The notes below the pieces were generated by a model. That model had not been told where the DNA came from. It made no database searches and saw only the letters and a list, made by a program, of their open reading frames with translations. A program made the position numbers and the translations under genes. Shown here piece by piece: positions 1-9,867 of a stretch of DNA of 64,000 bases; positions within the stretch are counted from its first letter, which is position 1, and each line of letters begins with the position of its first letter. Origin of the DNA: a virus; the IMG/VR virus record IMGVR_UViG_3300028392_000065, positions 1 through 64,000 of that record; one strand, given 5' to 3'.

Positions 1-1738
1 TTACATAACGGTCATACATTTGACGAGCACGATCAGTATTAGCCCTGCCGCCACGGAAATTAGGGTCAAACTCAAGAGAAAAGACACCAGAACTAGACAC
101 CACTGTAGCCATACGCGTACCAGTACGAGCAGCCGTGTAAATGTCCTCAGAAGTCAAACCACCCTGCTGGCGAGTACGCACATACTGACCACCTTGTAAA
201 GACTTTAAGTTCTTAAAATCAAAAGGTAAATAATGGTCATCAGCATAACCCACAGACTGAGAAACAACGTCACCATCCGCATCAATAATTACACCCTGAG
301 AAGGAAGGATGTTTCCAGCCTTACGGCTAACTTCAGCAATAAAAGGATCCGTAGGTAAAGTGTTCAACAAGTGACGTGCAGCAACATCCGCACGAACATT
401 TAAACGCAACTCATCTGGTGTAAAAGCGCCCCCACGACTGCGAGAAAGATAATCAATTTCATGACCAGCAGCCTGCATCACTAAATCGTTGCTAGAAGAA
501 CGATTCTTGCCTTCTAATGCTGCGTCACGAATTGTTTGAGCAATTTTACTTTGCGGGTCACGTGATTCGGCAGCAATCTCAACAGCGCGCATGCTATTAC
601 TATTAAACTGCCTAACTAAATCTAAATCTGGTTCTTTTTCCGTACCACGATAACGATATGCGGCTTCTTGAACATAAGGACCTAAAACCTTTTCAGCTTC
701 AGGGCCAACTTCACCCATGAAACGAGCAAAATGACCAAATTGATTAGACGGGTCTATTTCATATAAAACATTTCCACCGGTTCTAACCGTGTCAAAGAAA
801 CGAGAAAGCACAGAACGCGAGCCATCTTTTGGCTTTGCTAGGCTGTTTTGAAAAGCAGTACGAGTTTCAGGGTTAGTCATGTAATACTGCTGAAGAGCAG
901 AGTTATTTGCCAATCCCAAAGTGTTGTAAGCGTCAACACGCCCAATAGTTTCCGAGTTAGTTAGGCCTCGTCGAGGATTGACATCAATAGATAACAAATT
1001 TTCATTAGAACGCCATTGGCCACTATCAAATTTAGCGTGCGGTAAAAATCCGCCATTTTCAGCAATGTCGCTAGCACGAACAGGAATTGATTTAATGTTG
1101 CCTGTGCGAGGATCTTGTACATGCACCGCAATTTCAAGATTTTTGTAATCACCAGGTTGAAAAGCGTTCAGAATGTCACTGACGTGTGTATTGGCTTGGT
1201 CAAACTGTGCCTGATGTGCTTTTATGCGATCAACACGCGCTTTATCATCTTCCGTTTCAACTTTAAAATTCCATTTGCCGTCTTTCATAGCATTAACGGC
1301 AATAGGTGCAATAGCCTTTTTGTTTCTAATATCGCGTGGGTCAATGCGCTCTACGTTTGAAATACCGCGACTAAAACGACCACCAGCACCACGATGAACC
1401 GTAATTTTACGTGTACCGCTACCGTAAGAACGGTCGAAAGTGTCCTCTTCATCCTTACGAATGACATAACTTTCAATACCAGCAATCCACTCAGCATGCT
1501 TTTGCACAGAATCTTCAGGGTAATGCCCCTCAACAATAGACTCAACATAAGACTTAGCAATTTGGCGCTTAGCAACATTCACACGATGAGAAACGTACTG
1601 CCCAATAAGAGCATCAATTTCAGGACGTAATACTTCAGACTGGTCAGAAAGATAAGAGTAAACAACTTCACTCATCAAAGCAGAACCGCCAGCAGGATCA
1701 ACCTCTAACGCTTTAGCAATAACACTCATAATAGACAT
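1..1738 (-). CDS. large virion-block protein, cut by left edge
   Basis: An open frame runs from an ATG at 1738 to the left edge without a stop, giving at least 579 residues; the 3' end lies outside the window. An AGGGG stretch sits six bases before the start, just after the preceding gene ends at 1748. I do not recognise the fold. The protein is soluble, mixed charge, without obvious membrane segments, and contains an RGAGGRF motif near residue 128 that resembles the HPRGEGGRF motif of the 881-residue protein at 60677-63322. Its place downstream of the portal suggests a virion-associated or head-morphogenesis role (inference). It could be the N-terminal part of the protein whose AAA+ domain enters at the right edge, if the genome is circular. 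Confidence 0.8.
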   Translation of the reverse strand, partial: MSIMSVIAKALEVDPAGGSALMSEVVYSYLSDQSEVLRPEIDALIGQYVSHRVNVAKRQIAKSYVESIVEGHYPEDSVQKHAEWIAGIESYVIRKDEEDTFDRSYGSGTRKITVHRGAGGRFSRGISNVERIDPRDIRNKKAIAPIAVNAMKDGKWNFKVETEDDKARVDRIKAHQAQFDQANTHVSDILNAFQPGDYKNLEIAVHVQDPRTGNIKSIPVRASDIAENGGFLPHAKFDSGQWRSNENLLSIDVNPRRGLTNSETIGRVDAYNTLGLANNSALQQYYMTNPETRTAFQNSLAKPKDGSRSVLSRFFDTVRTGGNVLYEIDPSNQFGHFARFMGEVGPEAEKVLGPYVQEAAYRYRGTEKEPDLDLVRQFNSNSMRAVEIAAESRDPQSKIAQTIRDAALEGKNRSSSNDLVMQAAGHEIDYLSRSRGGAFTPDELRLNVRADVAARHLLNTLPTDPFIAEVSRKAGNILPSQGVIIDADGDVVSQSVGYADDHYLPFDFKNLKSLQGGQYVRTRQQGGLTSEDIYTAARTGTRMATVVSSSGVFSLEFDPNFRGGRANTDRARQMYDRYV

Positions 1739-1747
1739 GCGTAACCC

Positions 1748-2917
1748 CTAACCTACTGAACCACGAACAGCGACAGTTTTACCTGACCGTGTACGCATTA
1801 AATGACCAGCCCGTATCCCTGGCCTTCTAATCATACCCTTAGGGACACTCAAATTTAGTGCCTTATCAACATTCCACATAGATTTAGCGACAGTAACTTG
1901 CCTATCCCTGCCCCATTCACCATCACGTTCCCTTTGGTAAGCACGCTCTTTGATTTTCTTAGCCTTAGCGTTCCACACACGCGCCTCATTAGCATTATCG
2001 TGAGCAGTTTTTAAAGCCATAAGGCCACCAACCGCACCCAAACTTGCAATTCCAGGCTTACGCTGAACCAAATCCTTACCACCATAAGCAAGAAGGCCTG
2101 CACCAATAACAGCGTTGCCAGCCGCATCAATAGTACGCGAACGTGCACCTCTACGAAGATGCTTGTAACCCTCCTCCGCTTTAGGGCTAATACGGTTACG
2201 ATACTGAGTCAAAAACTTATCGTCATACTTACTAACACGCTCACGTTTAACTTCTAGATTTTGCATGCGAGCATTATTAAAAGAACCTAACGAACCCACA
2301 CCAATAGCCCCAACACCAAGAGTGTTAGAAGCCTTAGTAGCTTTAGGTTCCAAAGACATAAGATGACTTACCTTTGGGTGAGCAGCAACCTTAGGCACTT
2401 TACGGGCCACAGCATTAGCAATTTCAGGAGAACGTGTAGCCAAAGCTGCCAATCCCAAAGTCCCAGAAACACGAGAAAGATTCTTAGACCTACGTTTAGA
2501 ATTAATTATTCGCTCACGATAATCAGCAGCAGATTCCTTAGAAACGTTATTCTGCAAAACTTTCTGCCCTTTCTTTGCCTGATCCGTTAGCAAAGCGTTG
2601 TGCAAAACAGGCTTAACTACATCTTGGCTGATACTAACAGGGCGAGTCTTTTTAGGTTTAACCATGCCGTGTAAGCCTAAGGCCAATAAAGGTAAACCAG
2701 TCACCTGCAAAGAACGGGCCCCCAACTTGCTACCTGCATAAACCGCATGAGCCCTATTAAGTTTTAGTTCTTTAGCAGCATCAAACAAACCTTTATTACC
2801 AGAACGCGCAAGACGTTGTTCAGTAACCCGGTTAGCGTAAGCACCGCCACCAGTTAAAGCACCACCTACCACAACCTGCCCAACAGCATTGCGTCGATAC
2901 TCACTTTGTTTACTCAT
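1748..2917 (-). CDS. glycine-zipper multi-segment membrane-active protein
   Basis: The 389-residue protein is very basic and carries repeated Gly/Ala-rich hydrophobic segments flanked by Arg/Lys, for example VVVGGALTGGGAYANR near the N-terminus, GVGAIGVGSLGSFNNAR in the middle and AVIGAGLLAYGG later. I chose the ATG at 2917 because GGGGACAG precedes it by a suitable distance; an in-frame ATG at 2932 exists. The start overlaps the previous gene by eight bases, implying translational coupling. It belongs to a set of similar proteins in this window (4720, 5460, 12889, 53176, 56624, 57578, 58708). Function is unknown; insertion into the host membrane during DNA delivery is an inference. Confidence 0.85.
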   Translation of the reverse strand: MSKQSEYRRNAVGQVVVGGALTGGGAYANRVTEQRLARSGNKGLFDAAKELKLNRAHAVYAGSKLGARSLQVTGLPLLALGLHGMVKPKKTRPVSISQDVVKPVLHNALLTDQAKKGQKVLQNNVSKESAADYRERIINSKRRSKNLSRVSGTLGLAALATRSPEIANAVARKVPKVAAHPKVSHLMSLEPKATKASNTLGVGAIGVGSLGSFNNARMQNLEVKRERVSKYDDKFLTQYRNRISPKAEEGYKHLRRGARSRTIDAAGNAVIGAGLLAYGGKDLVQRKPGIASLGAVGGLMALKTAHDNANEARVWNAKAKKIKERAYQRERDGEWGRDRQVTVAKSMWNVDKALNLSVPKGMIRRPGIRAGHLMRTRSGKTVAVRGSVG

Positions 2918-3170
2918 AAACTGTCCCCACAACTAACTCTGAAATAATCGAAGCAAACACATCAGGATCATGTTTAGCGGCCATTAAAGAAACCTTGATA
3001 CCTGCGCGAGCAAGACCTTCAAGCGCATCTTTAAAATCTAAACCTTCAGCCTTACGCTCTTCTAAATAAATGTTCACAATCTTAGTAGCATCAGAATTAT
3101 TGTCCTGAGCAATGTGTGAACAGGCCGCAGCAATAGTTAAATCTGCCTCGTACATAACATGAGCATCCAT
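2910..3170 (-). CDS. small protein after portal, unknown function
   Basis: This 86-residue acidic, helical protein begins at an ATG with AAGGAA nine to ten bases upstream, inside the last codons of the portal gene, and overlaps the next gene by eight bases. It has no cysteine cluster and no clear membrane segment; the C-terminal half (ASIISELVVG) is moderately hydrophobic. The tight packing between portal and a glycine-zipper protein supports it being real. No function is assigned. Confidence 0.7.
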   Translation of the reverse strand: MDAHVMYEADLTIAAACSHIAQDNNSDATKIVNIYLEERKAEGLDFKDALEGLARAGIKVSLMAAKHDPDVFASIISELVVGTVYE

Positions 3171-3171
3171 A

Positions 3172-4719
3172 CTATTTTCCTTGTTGCGGTGGTTGTTGCC
3201 CTTGCGCTTGCTGGGCCTGCATCTGTGCCTGCACCTCAGGTGGTTGTTGATCCATCATTTCAGCCTGAACAAACTGTTGTTTAGCCTGCAAATAAGCTGT
3301 ATTAGCTTGAGCAAACTGAGTAGCCTCAGAACGCATCTGCATTTGGCGACGGCGCTCCTCTTCTTCCTTGTTTAACTTAGGCAAACGAGCAGCATCACGA
3401 ACAAAGTTTTCCATAGTTGGGTCAGGGAACCAAGTAACACCAGTAGAAGCCATAGAAGACATAAACGAAGCCAACTGGTTAATATCTGGGCTATCAACGT
3501 CACCAGGAACAATCTTAGGTAGTTCAGCAAGTTTCCAACCATTAGCCGCAAACAAACGAGGAATTGCATAACGATTCAACGTATCCGCAATAGAACCCGC
3601 AATAGAGTTCAAAGACGTACGAAAGATACCTGTTTTGTCAGTATGCAAACTGTAAGAACCAGCGCCCTGATGGCCCACCATAATAAAATCAGCCAAAATA
3701 GTCATAAGAATGCGCTGCTCATAACGCTGAATAATGGCATCCGTATTAAACGAACGTGAACCACCGCCACCCATAAGTTCAAACGAGTACAAAGGCTGCT
3801 TCGAATCTTGATCGTAAGCCATAGGGAACACGATGCCCTCTTGCTCATCACGACGAACAGACTTGACCATACGCTTAAAAGCTTCAACAGTTTGGGCTTG
3901 CTGAGAACCGGGCTTAGCACGCAAAAACTCTGCTGGAACCTTAACAATAGGTAAGCCCGCCAAGTCACGCTCAACACCAACAGCTTCATACTCTTCAAGA
4001 CGCTTCTTCATATACCAAGGACGGTAAGAGTTACGAAGCATCGACATACCCTCAGGGTTGCCTTTTAAATGACGGTAACGAAACAGTAACGAACGCTCAA
4101 TAGGCAAAACTTTAGTTTCATAACGAGGAGGAGCCAACTGAATCATCGCAGACACGTCACCAGTATCGTCAAAAGCCCAACGCAACAAAGTTTCCTGCGC
4201 ACGAATAGGCATCTTACGCCAACCAATCATGCCATCCGTATACTTAGAACGCTTAGAAGAATCCTTTTCCCAAGGACCAACCCGGCGCTTGTACACAATC
4301 TCGTGCCAAGACCAACCGTAAACAACACACGTCAAAGCCTCAGAAATAAAATCTTTCCATGTATGCGACATATCATCCATACACGTTTCCACAAGCTTAG
4401 CCGCATCAGCATCATCCTTAGACTTACCAGCAGGCTCAACACGCCACTCAATGTTACGAAGCAAACGATCAACAACAAAAATCATTGACCCAACAAGAGG
4501 GTCATTCTCAGACATTTCCTTAAAGACCTGCACAGCCTTACGACCACGCAACTGCGGAAGGAACTGCTCATCAATGTAACCACCAGCACGCTTAAGACCA
4601 GTAGAACCAAGTTCCATAAAAGGCGAAACACTCTTTAACTCTTCCAAAGCCTGCAAATCAGCCGGAGTAGCATTCAAACCATCTGTCTGACGATAAGCCA
4701 GACGAGCATCATCAGCCAT
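3172..4719 (-). CDS. portal protein
   Basis: The 515-residue product fits the phage portal family, the dodecameric ring through which DNA enters and leaves the head. Visible features are an N-terminal segment ENDPLVGSMIFVVDRLLRNI, which matches the typical portal start of the core, a YGWSWHEIVYK segment, the central wing region, and a Gln/Pro-rich C-terminal tail (QAQMQAQQAQGQQPPQQ) of the sort often seen in portals that interact with scaffold. Length is typical. It lies downstream of terminase, holins and the ART-like protein rather than directly after terminase, an unusual spread. The next gene upstream stops at 4720, so the two are back to back. Confidence 0.9.
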   Translation of the reverse strand: MADDARLAYRQTDGLNATPADLQALEELKSVSPFMELGSTGLKRAGGYIDEQFLPQLRGRKAVQVFKEMSENDPLVGSMIFVVDRLLRNIEWRVEPAGKSKDDADAAKLVETCMDDMSHTWKDFISEALTCVVYGWSWHEIVYKRRVGPWEKDSSKRSKYTDGMIGWRKMPIRAQETLLRWAFDDTGDVSAMIQLAPPRYETKVLPIERSLLFRYRHLKGNPEGMSMLRNSYRPWYMKKRLEEYEAVGVERDLAGLPIVKVPAEFLRAKPGSQQAQTVEAFKRMVKSVRRDEQEGIVFPMAYDQDSKQPLYSFELMGGGGSRSFNTDAIIQRYEQRILMTILADFIMVGHQGAGSYSLHTDKTGIFRTSLNSIAGSIADTLNRYAIPRLFAANGWKLAELPKIVPGDVDSPDINQLASFMSSMASTGVTWFPDPTMENFVRDAARLPKLNKEEEERRRQMQMRSEATQFAQANTAYLQAKQQFVQAEMMDQQPPEVQAQMQAQQAQGQQPPQQGK

Positions 4720-5463
4720 TTACATTCCGTTCATTCGGCGATAGCGCTCCATATCCGTAGCAGATTGGTTAATCTCCTGGCGGCGAGCACTTTCGTGTTT
4801 AGACCTAAGACCGGCAACAGTTTGACGGCGTGCACTGATAGTACCACGCGAGCGTTCATGTGCGTAAATAGACCCTGCAGCACCCAAAATACCTGCAGCC
4901 ATAACTCCAGTACCAGTACGTGAAATAAACTTACCTTGACGAGCCAACTTAGCACTTTTAACTCTTTGATCACCATGACGCTGAAGTTCATGCAAAGCAG
5001 CACCACGCAACCCAGAATCTTTACCTTCAGCAGCCAAACGACGACCCGCAACAGTTAGACCGTGCTGAGCACGCGCTGCTTCATTAGCATGTTCGGAAAC
5101 ACGCAAAGGAAAACTTTGATGCTCAGAAGTAGCTTGCATAGTGACATTAGTTCGAGGCTTAGGGCCAGAGTTCCATTTATGATAAGCAGCTTCATTACTA
5201 CGATGTGTTGCCAAATCTTTCAAATTAGTACGGCGCTGACTATTTATGTCTTTAAACTTTTTAGCAGCATGCCGAGATTGAGCACTAGCGCGATCAGAGC
5301 GGTAATTAACCGTACCCCCATAAGCCTTTACACCTAAACCGGAACCAGCAACACCTAAGCCAGCTTCCATACCACGGTTAGTTTGCTTCTTAGAAGACTT
5401 ATCCCACTCAGAATTACGTCCAACTTCAGAGTTACCGCCAAAACGTGACTGCGTAATTGTCAT
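4720..5463 (-). CDS. glycine-zipper protein, 247 aa
   Basis: The ATG at 5463 overlaps the stop of the preceding giant gene (ATGA) and has AAGGAATGGG upstream. The N-terminus shows TQSRFGGNSEVG, close to the AEQSRFGGAGSVG segment inside the neighbouring 1012-residue protein, suggesting shared ancestry. Two Gly/Ala-rich hydrophobic stretches are visible: AGLGVAGSGLGVKAYGG near residue 35 and GTGVMAAGILGAAGSIYAHERS near residue 190. The rest is basic and helical. It is part of the window's glycine-zipper family and lies immediately upstream of the portal gene. Function unknown. Confidence 0.85.
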   Translation of the reverse strand: MTITQSRFGGNSEVGRNSEWDKSSKKQTNRGMEAGLGVAGSGLGVKAYGGTVNYRSDRASAQSRHAAKKFKDINSQRRTNLKDLATHRSNEAAYHKWNSGPKPRTNVTMQATSEHQSFPLRVSEHANEAARAQHGLTVAGRRLAAEGKDSGLRGAALHELQRHGDQRVKSAKLARQGKFISRTGTGVMAAGILGAAGSIYAHERSRGTISARRQTVAGLRSKHESARRQEINQSATDMERYRRMNGM

Positions 5464-8400
5464 GACCCATTCCTTTTAGCCTTAAGTGATCCAACAGCAA
5501 GTGCTGCACCACCAAGTGCAAGACCCGCACCAAGATTACGTCCAGAAACTTGCATGTGGGGAACATTATGTAAAGCATCACGCGCTTCCTTAGCATCAAT
5601 CTTGGCCTTGTTAGCCGCATTTGTTGCATTGTTAGCCAAAGATTCGTGATGCTGCAACATTTTGCGCTCGTTACCTGCCCTAAAGAAACCAAAAGGCTTA
5701 GAACGAGCAGCTTGATAACTGGCTTGAGAACTAGCAACATTCTTATTAGCTTGGTTAGCGAGTTTTTTAGCGGCAGTAGCAGTAGCGTTCTTGGCATCAG
5801 CCGCAACAGGAGCAGTCGTAGGTAACTTGCCAGAATTACCCAAAGTCTTAAGACCATAAGCAGTAGTGCCAATACCCGCAACTAAACCAGTAGTAGAAGC
5901 CTTAGGTGCCCTAAAACCAGACTGGTTGCCATATTCATCGTAAGCCTTGTAAATCTGGCTACCCAGATAACCACCGCCAACAATAGAAGCACCAGCCAAA
6001 GCACGATAATCCCTATTTTCACCAAGATTAGGCTTAGGCTTCACAGATTTAAGAGGTTTGTTCGTATTTTGGCCAACATGAACACCCTTGATTGAATAAA
6101 CACCATTATTAGTAGGAACAATAGAACTACCAGGCTTAGAAGGCGCTGGGACAGCATTACTACCAGCACGAACATTAGTAGCAGTAGCGCGACCGCCAGT
6201 AGGGACAAGACCACCTGCTTTAGGACGAATAGCAAGTTCCTTGCCCTTAACTGCTTGACGATGGTAAGCCATACCAGCCTCATCAGCCATAGCCTTACGA
6301 TCAACAGCAAACGTGCCACCTTGACCACCCGGAACAGCCAACTTAGTGCGAGGCCTAGCAGGAGCAACATCCTTTAACGGTGTACTTGTGCGAGGACCAA
6401 AAGCCTCTGCCCTTTTAGCATCTTTAGCAGCAGAAGCTTGAATGCTCCCAAGAATTTCTGCTGAAGACCGACCGCCACGAGCGCCTGACCTAGCACCTCG
6501 AACTGCATCAGCAGCACCCCGAAGCACACGCGAACCACCAAGCGACGCCTTATTCACACCACCCTGCGACATTCTATGAGCACCATAAACACCACCAGTA
6601 CCAACCAAAGAAGTACCGGCAATAGCAGCATCACGCTTCAACTTCTTAGTAGCCCCATATTTAACACTCATGTAAGGGATATTTTCAGCATCGAGCTTAG
6701 GCTTCTTAGGCACATAATGAACAGGATTTTCAAGATAACGCTGACCAAGTTTAGTTTCAGCAAACCTATCTAAACGAACACCTTTATTTACAGTGCTCAA
6801 ACGATTCTGATTGTACTTATGAGCCCCATAAGCCACCGCACCAATAGCACCAACCCCAAAAGCAGCAGCACCAATACGCCTAGGAGTAAACCGAACATTA
6901 CGAGTAGCAGTACCCTCAACAGAAGGAGAAGCAACAACAACCCCGTGTGTAGGTCGAACCAACGGCTTCACAGTGCTATGGCCATTAGCAGTAGCCGCAG
7001 CATGCTCCGCTTCCATACGCTCAAGATCACGAAAAACACGCTGCTGAGGATTCACCGAAGGCTTACGCTTCTTAGCCTTAGACACCTCATCATACGCATA
7101 ACCAACTGAACCAGCGCCACCAAAACGTGACTGCTCCGCAAGGGTATCGTCACCAAAAGACTTATTAATACCTTGCTTTTTGTAGTGCTTAAGGTACTCA
7201 TCCATGTGCTTCTTACGATGCAAAGTTTGACCTACCATACCGCCGGCAACCGCAGACCCATAACTAGCCGCAATAGCACCACCACCAATAGCCAAAAGAT
7301 GCTTATTCTTAAGGTTAGCAATCTTATTTGGGTGCTTTGCAATATAGTGGCGTGCGCCATATGCAGCGCCAGCCAAAGGCAAAGTGCCTAAAGTGGTACC
7401 AAGGTTTTGACTAGCAGCAGACCTAGCCCTTAAACCAGCAGGCGCTTGCTGAGCAGCTCTAGCCGTACCAATTGCTCTACCTGCAATAGGGATAGTAGAC
7501 AAATAAGCAATCTTACGACCATCACGTAAAACTTTAGACTTAAGTTCTTGATCTGATTTATGCACACTCATAGCAGCAGCCTTTCTTTTAGCGTCAGCCT
7601 TAGACGAAGCGCCCCAAGCATTTAATGATAGCAATAAGCGAGTAGGTTCACCATTAGGTTTATGTTCGGGGCCCGGCATGTTACCCATACGAGCAAGAAA
7701 AGAAGCCCGACGAGGATTATTGCCAGCCTTAACTGGTGGCTTTAAATTATGACCCTCGGCTTTAGCAGAAGCACGACCCTTAGCGTTTAGGCCGCCATTA
7801 GGATTCTTGCCCTCTTCACGAGTCCACGCAGGAGTATCAAACTTTTTTACTTTATGAGCACCATAAGCGCTACCGCCCACCACAGTAGAAGCAACAGCCG
7901 CATCGGTTGCAATGTGCGCAACATGTGCCTCACGCGCATCTTTGACTGGCTTCACTTTACGAGGGTCCCCAAATACATAATGTGACCTATGTGGGGTAAA
8001 ACTAGATACACCGTCATAGCCCATACGTCGTGCCGTTGGCATTTCCCGAATGAAAGCACGAGACTTGCCGCCCATTGCACGTCGTTGTTGCCTATGAAGC
8101 ATCTCTGCGTATAATCGTCTATCATGTTGATCAATGAACTTGGCATCATGAGGAATTTGTACACGCACAACCTGAGGCTCTCCATTGCGCTTGCCCCTAG
8201 CATATTCATTGGCAAGATCACGGTCACGTGTTAAATAAACGCCCGCACCATTGTTACCTGTAGAGCGATTGCGCCCCTTGCGTGTCAACCCATCGCCAGG
8301 TGTATTATCCCCATCAGTTCGGCGTTTGTACGAACTTGACGTCTTGTAGCGAATGTTGGGGTCAGCCAATTTGAAACCGTCCGCATGAATCCTTGCCGCA

Positions 8401-8498
8401 TCAGCACTGTTCGTACCGTGCAAGAATTCGTTAGGTGCCAAAGGCTTATGCGGAAAATAACGCTCAATTAGTTTGCGCTTGGCAGAAAAAGAAGACAT
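5460..8498 (-). CDS. 1012-aa ADP-ribosyltransferase-like plus glycine-zipper protein
   Basis: The N-terminal 190 residues look like an H-Y-[E/D/Q] type ADP-ribosyltransferase: FLHGTNSADAARIHADGF (His27), GAGVYLTRDRDLANEYARG (Tyr88) and a following VVRVQI strand. The third catalytic residue is not certain. Residues about 230-305 (GGLNAKGRASAKA, PRRASFLARMGNMPGP, NGEPTRLLLSLNAW) resemble a conserved phage domain I recall as DUF6321. The remainder carries at least eight Gly/Ala hydrophobic segments with basic ends, such as GVGAIGAVAYGAHKY and IAGTSLVGTGGVYGAHRM, and a basic C-terminus. The ATG shares TAATG with the previous stop. A virion protein injected with the DNA, modifying a host target and spanning membrane, is an inference. 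Confidence 0.85.
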   Translation of the reverse strand: MSSFSAKRKLIERYFPHKPLAPNEFLHGTNSADAARIHADGFKLADPNIRYKTSSSYKRRTDGDNTPGDGLTRKGRNRSTGNNGAGVYLTRDRDLANEYARGKRNGEPQVVRVQIPHDAKFIDQHDRRLYAEMLHRQQRRAMGGKSRAFIREMPTARRMGYDGVSSFTPHRSHYVFGDPRKVKPVKDAREAHVAHIATDAAVASTVVGGSAYGAHKVKKFDTPAWTREEGKNPNGGLNAKGRASAKAEGHNLKPPVKAGNNPRRASFLARMGNMPGPEHKPNGEPTRLLLSLNAWGASSKADAKRKAAAMSVHKSDQELKSKVLRDGRKIAYLSTIPIAGRAIGTARAAQQAPAGLRARSAASQNLGTTLGTLPLAGAAYGARHYIAKHPNKIANLKNKHLLAIGGGAIAASYGSAVAGGMVGQTLHRKKHMDEYLKHYKKQGINKSFGDDTLAEQSRFGGAGSVGYAYDEVSKAKKRKPSVNPQQRVFRDLERMEAEHAAATANGHSTVKPLVRPTHGVVVASPSVEGTATRNVRFTPRRIGAAAFGVGAIGAVAYGAHKYNQNRLSTVNKGVRLDRFAETKLGQRYLENPVHYVPKKPKLDAENIPYMSVKYGATKKLKRDAAIAGTSLVGTGGVYGAHRMSQGGVNKASLGGSRVLRGAADAVRGARSGARGGRSSAEILGSIQASAAKDAKRAEAFGPRTSTPLKDVAPARPRTKLAVPGGQGGTFAVDRKAMADEAGMAYHRQAVKGKELAIRPKAGGLVPTGGRATATNVRAGSNAVPAPSKPGSSIVPTNNGVYSIKGVHVGQNTNKPLKSVKPKPNLGENRDYRALAGASIVGGGYLGSQIYKAYDEYGNQSGFRAPKASTTGLVAGIGTTAYGLKTLGNSGKLPTTAPVAADAKNATATAAKKLANQANKNVASSQASYQAARSKPFGFFRAGNERKMLQHHESLANNATNAANKAKIDAKEARDALHNVPHMQVSGRNLGAGLALGGAALAVGSLKAKRNGS

Positions 8499-9430
8499 TA
8501 TTGTCCGCCCCCAAAAATTCCTTGATGTGTTTTAAGTTTTCTATTACTATGCCCAACTAAATCATTTACATACTTTTGATGTTTAACAGCCTTTTTGTTA
8601 TACATATCAATTTCTTTTTGAAGACTAATTATTGCCGCTTTATGCGCCGCTAATTGTTTTTTAGTTAAAGGTTTACGGCGACCATAAGGATCAGGTGACA
8701 TCTCCATAAACAACCCTAATTGCTTATCTTCCAAAGGATAGGTCCACCGATTTACTTCTTCATCAACCATATTTTGTGTGTAATGAATCTTGTACTCATG
8801 ATCTATTTTAGGCTTACCGCCATAATGAATTCCCTTAACAGCATGTTTAGAATTATGAATAACATCAGACATTGAACCTTTTTTAGGTTTATGCCCCACA
8901 TCTTCATTAAATCTATCTAAAGCTTGACGATTATATTTAGTCGAACTGGTGCCATAAACACTATGCATAACTTTTGAATCATGCAAAGGAACTCTTGTTG
9001 TTCTTCTATTATTTGTATAATCAAAACCTTTTGGTACTGCATTTTTAATTTGCCGCTGAATTGCCCCTAAAGAATGCGCACCATTATGTTCATTAATTTC
9101 TCGGCCACCATGGCCCAAGCGAATATAACCCATACTTGGACGCCCAGTTTTAATTTCATGACGAAGCATGTTAGCAAACTGTGGATTGTGGTTAGGATCA
9201 ATAGCAAGAGTCGTGTAACCACGCTTATGTGCACCCTCACGAAACTCTCGCTTATGATGATTTAACTTATGCTCGACATACTCATCTTTAGTCATAACCA
9301 GCTTAGGCTTACCGCGACCAGTAACAACCAAATGATCACCGGGTTTTAATTTATGTTTGTTCTTATCAAACTCATAAACTTTAGATACTAAAGACTTGGC
9401 AATGTTACCCAAATCAGACAAAGAAGACAT
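8498..9430 (-). CDS. basic His-rich virion-block protein, unknown
   Basis: This 310-residue protein starts at an ATG two bases after the Dps-like gene ends and stops inside the start of the ART-like gene (TAATG). It is strongly basic and rich in histidine, with segments such as HKLNHHKREFREGAHKRG and HNGAHSLGAIQRQIKNAVP. The N-terminus (SSLSDLGNIAKSLVSKVYEFDKNKHKLKPGDHLVV) matches no family I know. Its base composition looks more AT-rich than its neighbours. Coupling to the ART-like gene suggests joint synthesis, possibly as a partner packaged in the head. A second toxin-like enzyme domain cannot be excluded. Confidence 0.75.
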   Translation of the reverse strand: MSSLSDLGNIAKSLVSKVYEFDKNKHKLKPGDHLVVTGRGKPKLVMTKDEYVEHKLNHHKREFREGAHKRGYTTLAIDPNHNPQFANMLRHEIKTGRPSMGYIRLGHGGREINEHNGAHSLGAIQRQIKNAVPKGFDYTNNRRTTRVPLHDSKVMHSVYGTSSTKYNRQALDRFNEDVGHKPKKGSMSDVIHNSKHAVKGIHYGGKPKIDHEYKIHYTQNMVDEEVNRWTYPLEDKQLGLFMEMSPDPYGRRKPLTKKQLAAHKAAIISLQKEIDMYNKKAVKHQKYVNDLVGHSNRKLKTHQGIFGGGQ

Positions 9431-9432
9431 AA

Positions 9433-9867
9433 CTACACCAACGTAGACTTAAGTTGCCAAGCCCACTTCTGATGCATATCAATACGCTCAGCAATAAAAT
9501 TGCATGCACCCTGTTGATTAACCGCATTTCCCTCTTTAAAAGCCTGCATAAGATTCAAAATAACACCATGGTTCAACTCATACAAAGCACGAACCATACC
9601 TAATGCATCCGAAGGATTCTTTTCTGTAGTTCCACGTAAAGAAACAAACTCAGACAAACGAAAAGGGGCAGGCGCATCAAGCTTCCTTAAAATTTCAGCA
9701 ATAGGGTCAATAGAACTGTAAACATCTTCATAAATCTCTTGAAAAAACTCATGCAACTGCGGAAAATCCTTACCCACAACATTCCAATGAAAACCATGCG
9801 CATGAGTGTACTCATTAAAAACATCAGCTAAACAGCGTCTCAACGCCTCAATAAGTTTCGTGTTCAT
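9433..9867 (-). CDS. dps: Dps-like ferritin (DNA starvation protein family)
   Basis: The 144-residue protein keeps the full Dps ferroxidase signature with exact spacing: His27 and His39 (GFHWNVVGKDFPQLHEFF), Asp54 and Glu58 (SSIDPIAEILRKL). Dps proteins form hollow dodecamers that oxidise and store iron using peroxide, protecting DNA; some also bind DNA through an N-terminal tail, which is absent here. The four-helix pattern and a C-terminal WAWQLKSTL complete the fold. It lies between the holin-like genes and the basic 310-residue protein, so it is expressed with late genes. Roles in protecting packaged or replicating DNA from peroxide, or withholding iron, are inferences. Confidence 0.9.
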   Translation of the reverse strand: MNTKLIEALRRCLADVFNEYTHAHGFHWNVVGKDFPQLHEFFQEIYEDVYSSIDPIAEILRKLDAPAPFRLSEFVSLRGTTEKNPSDALGMVRALYELNHGVILNLMQAFKEGNAVNQQGACNFIAERIDMHQKWAWQLKSTLV

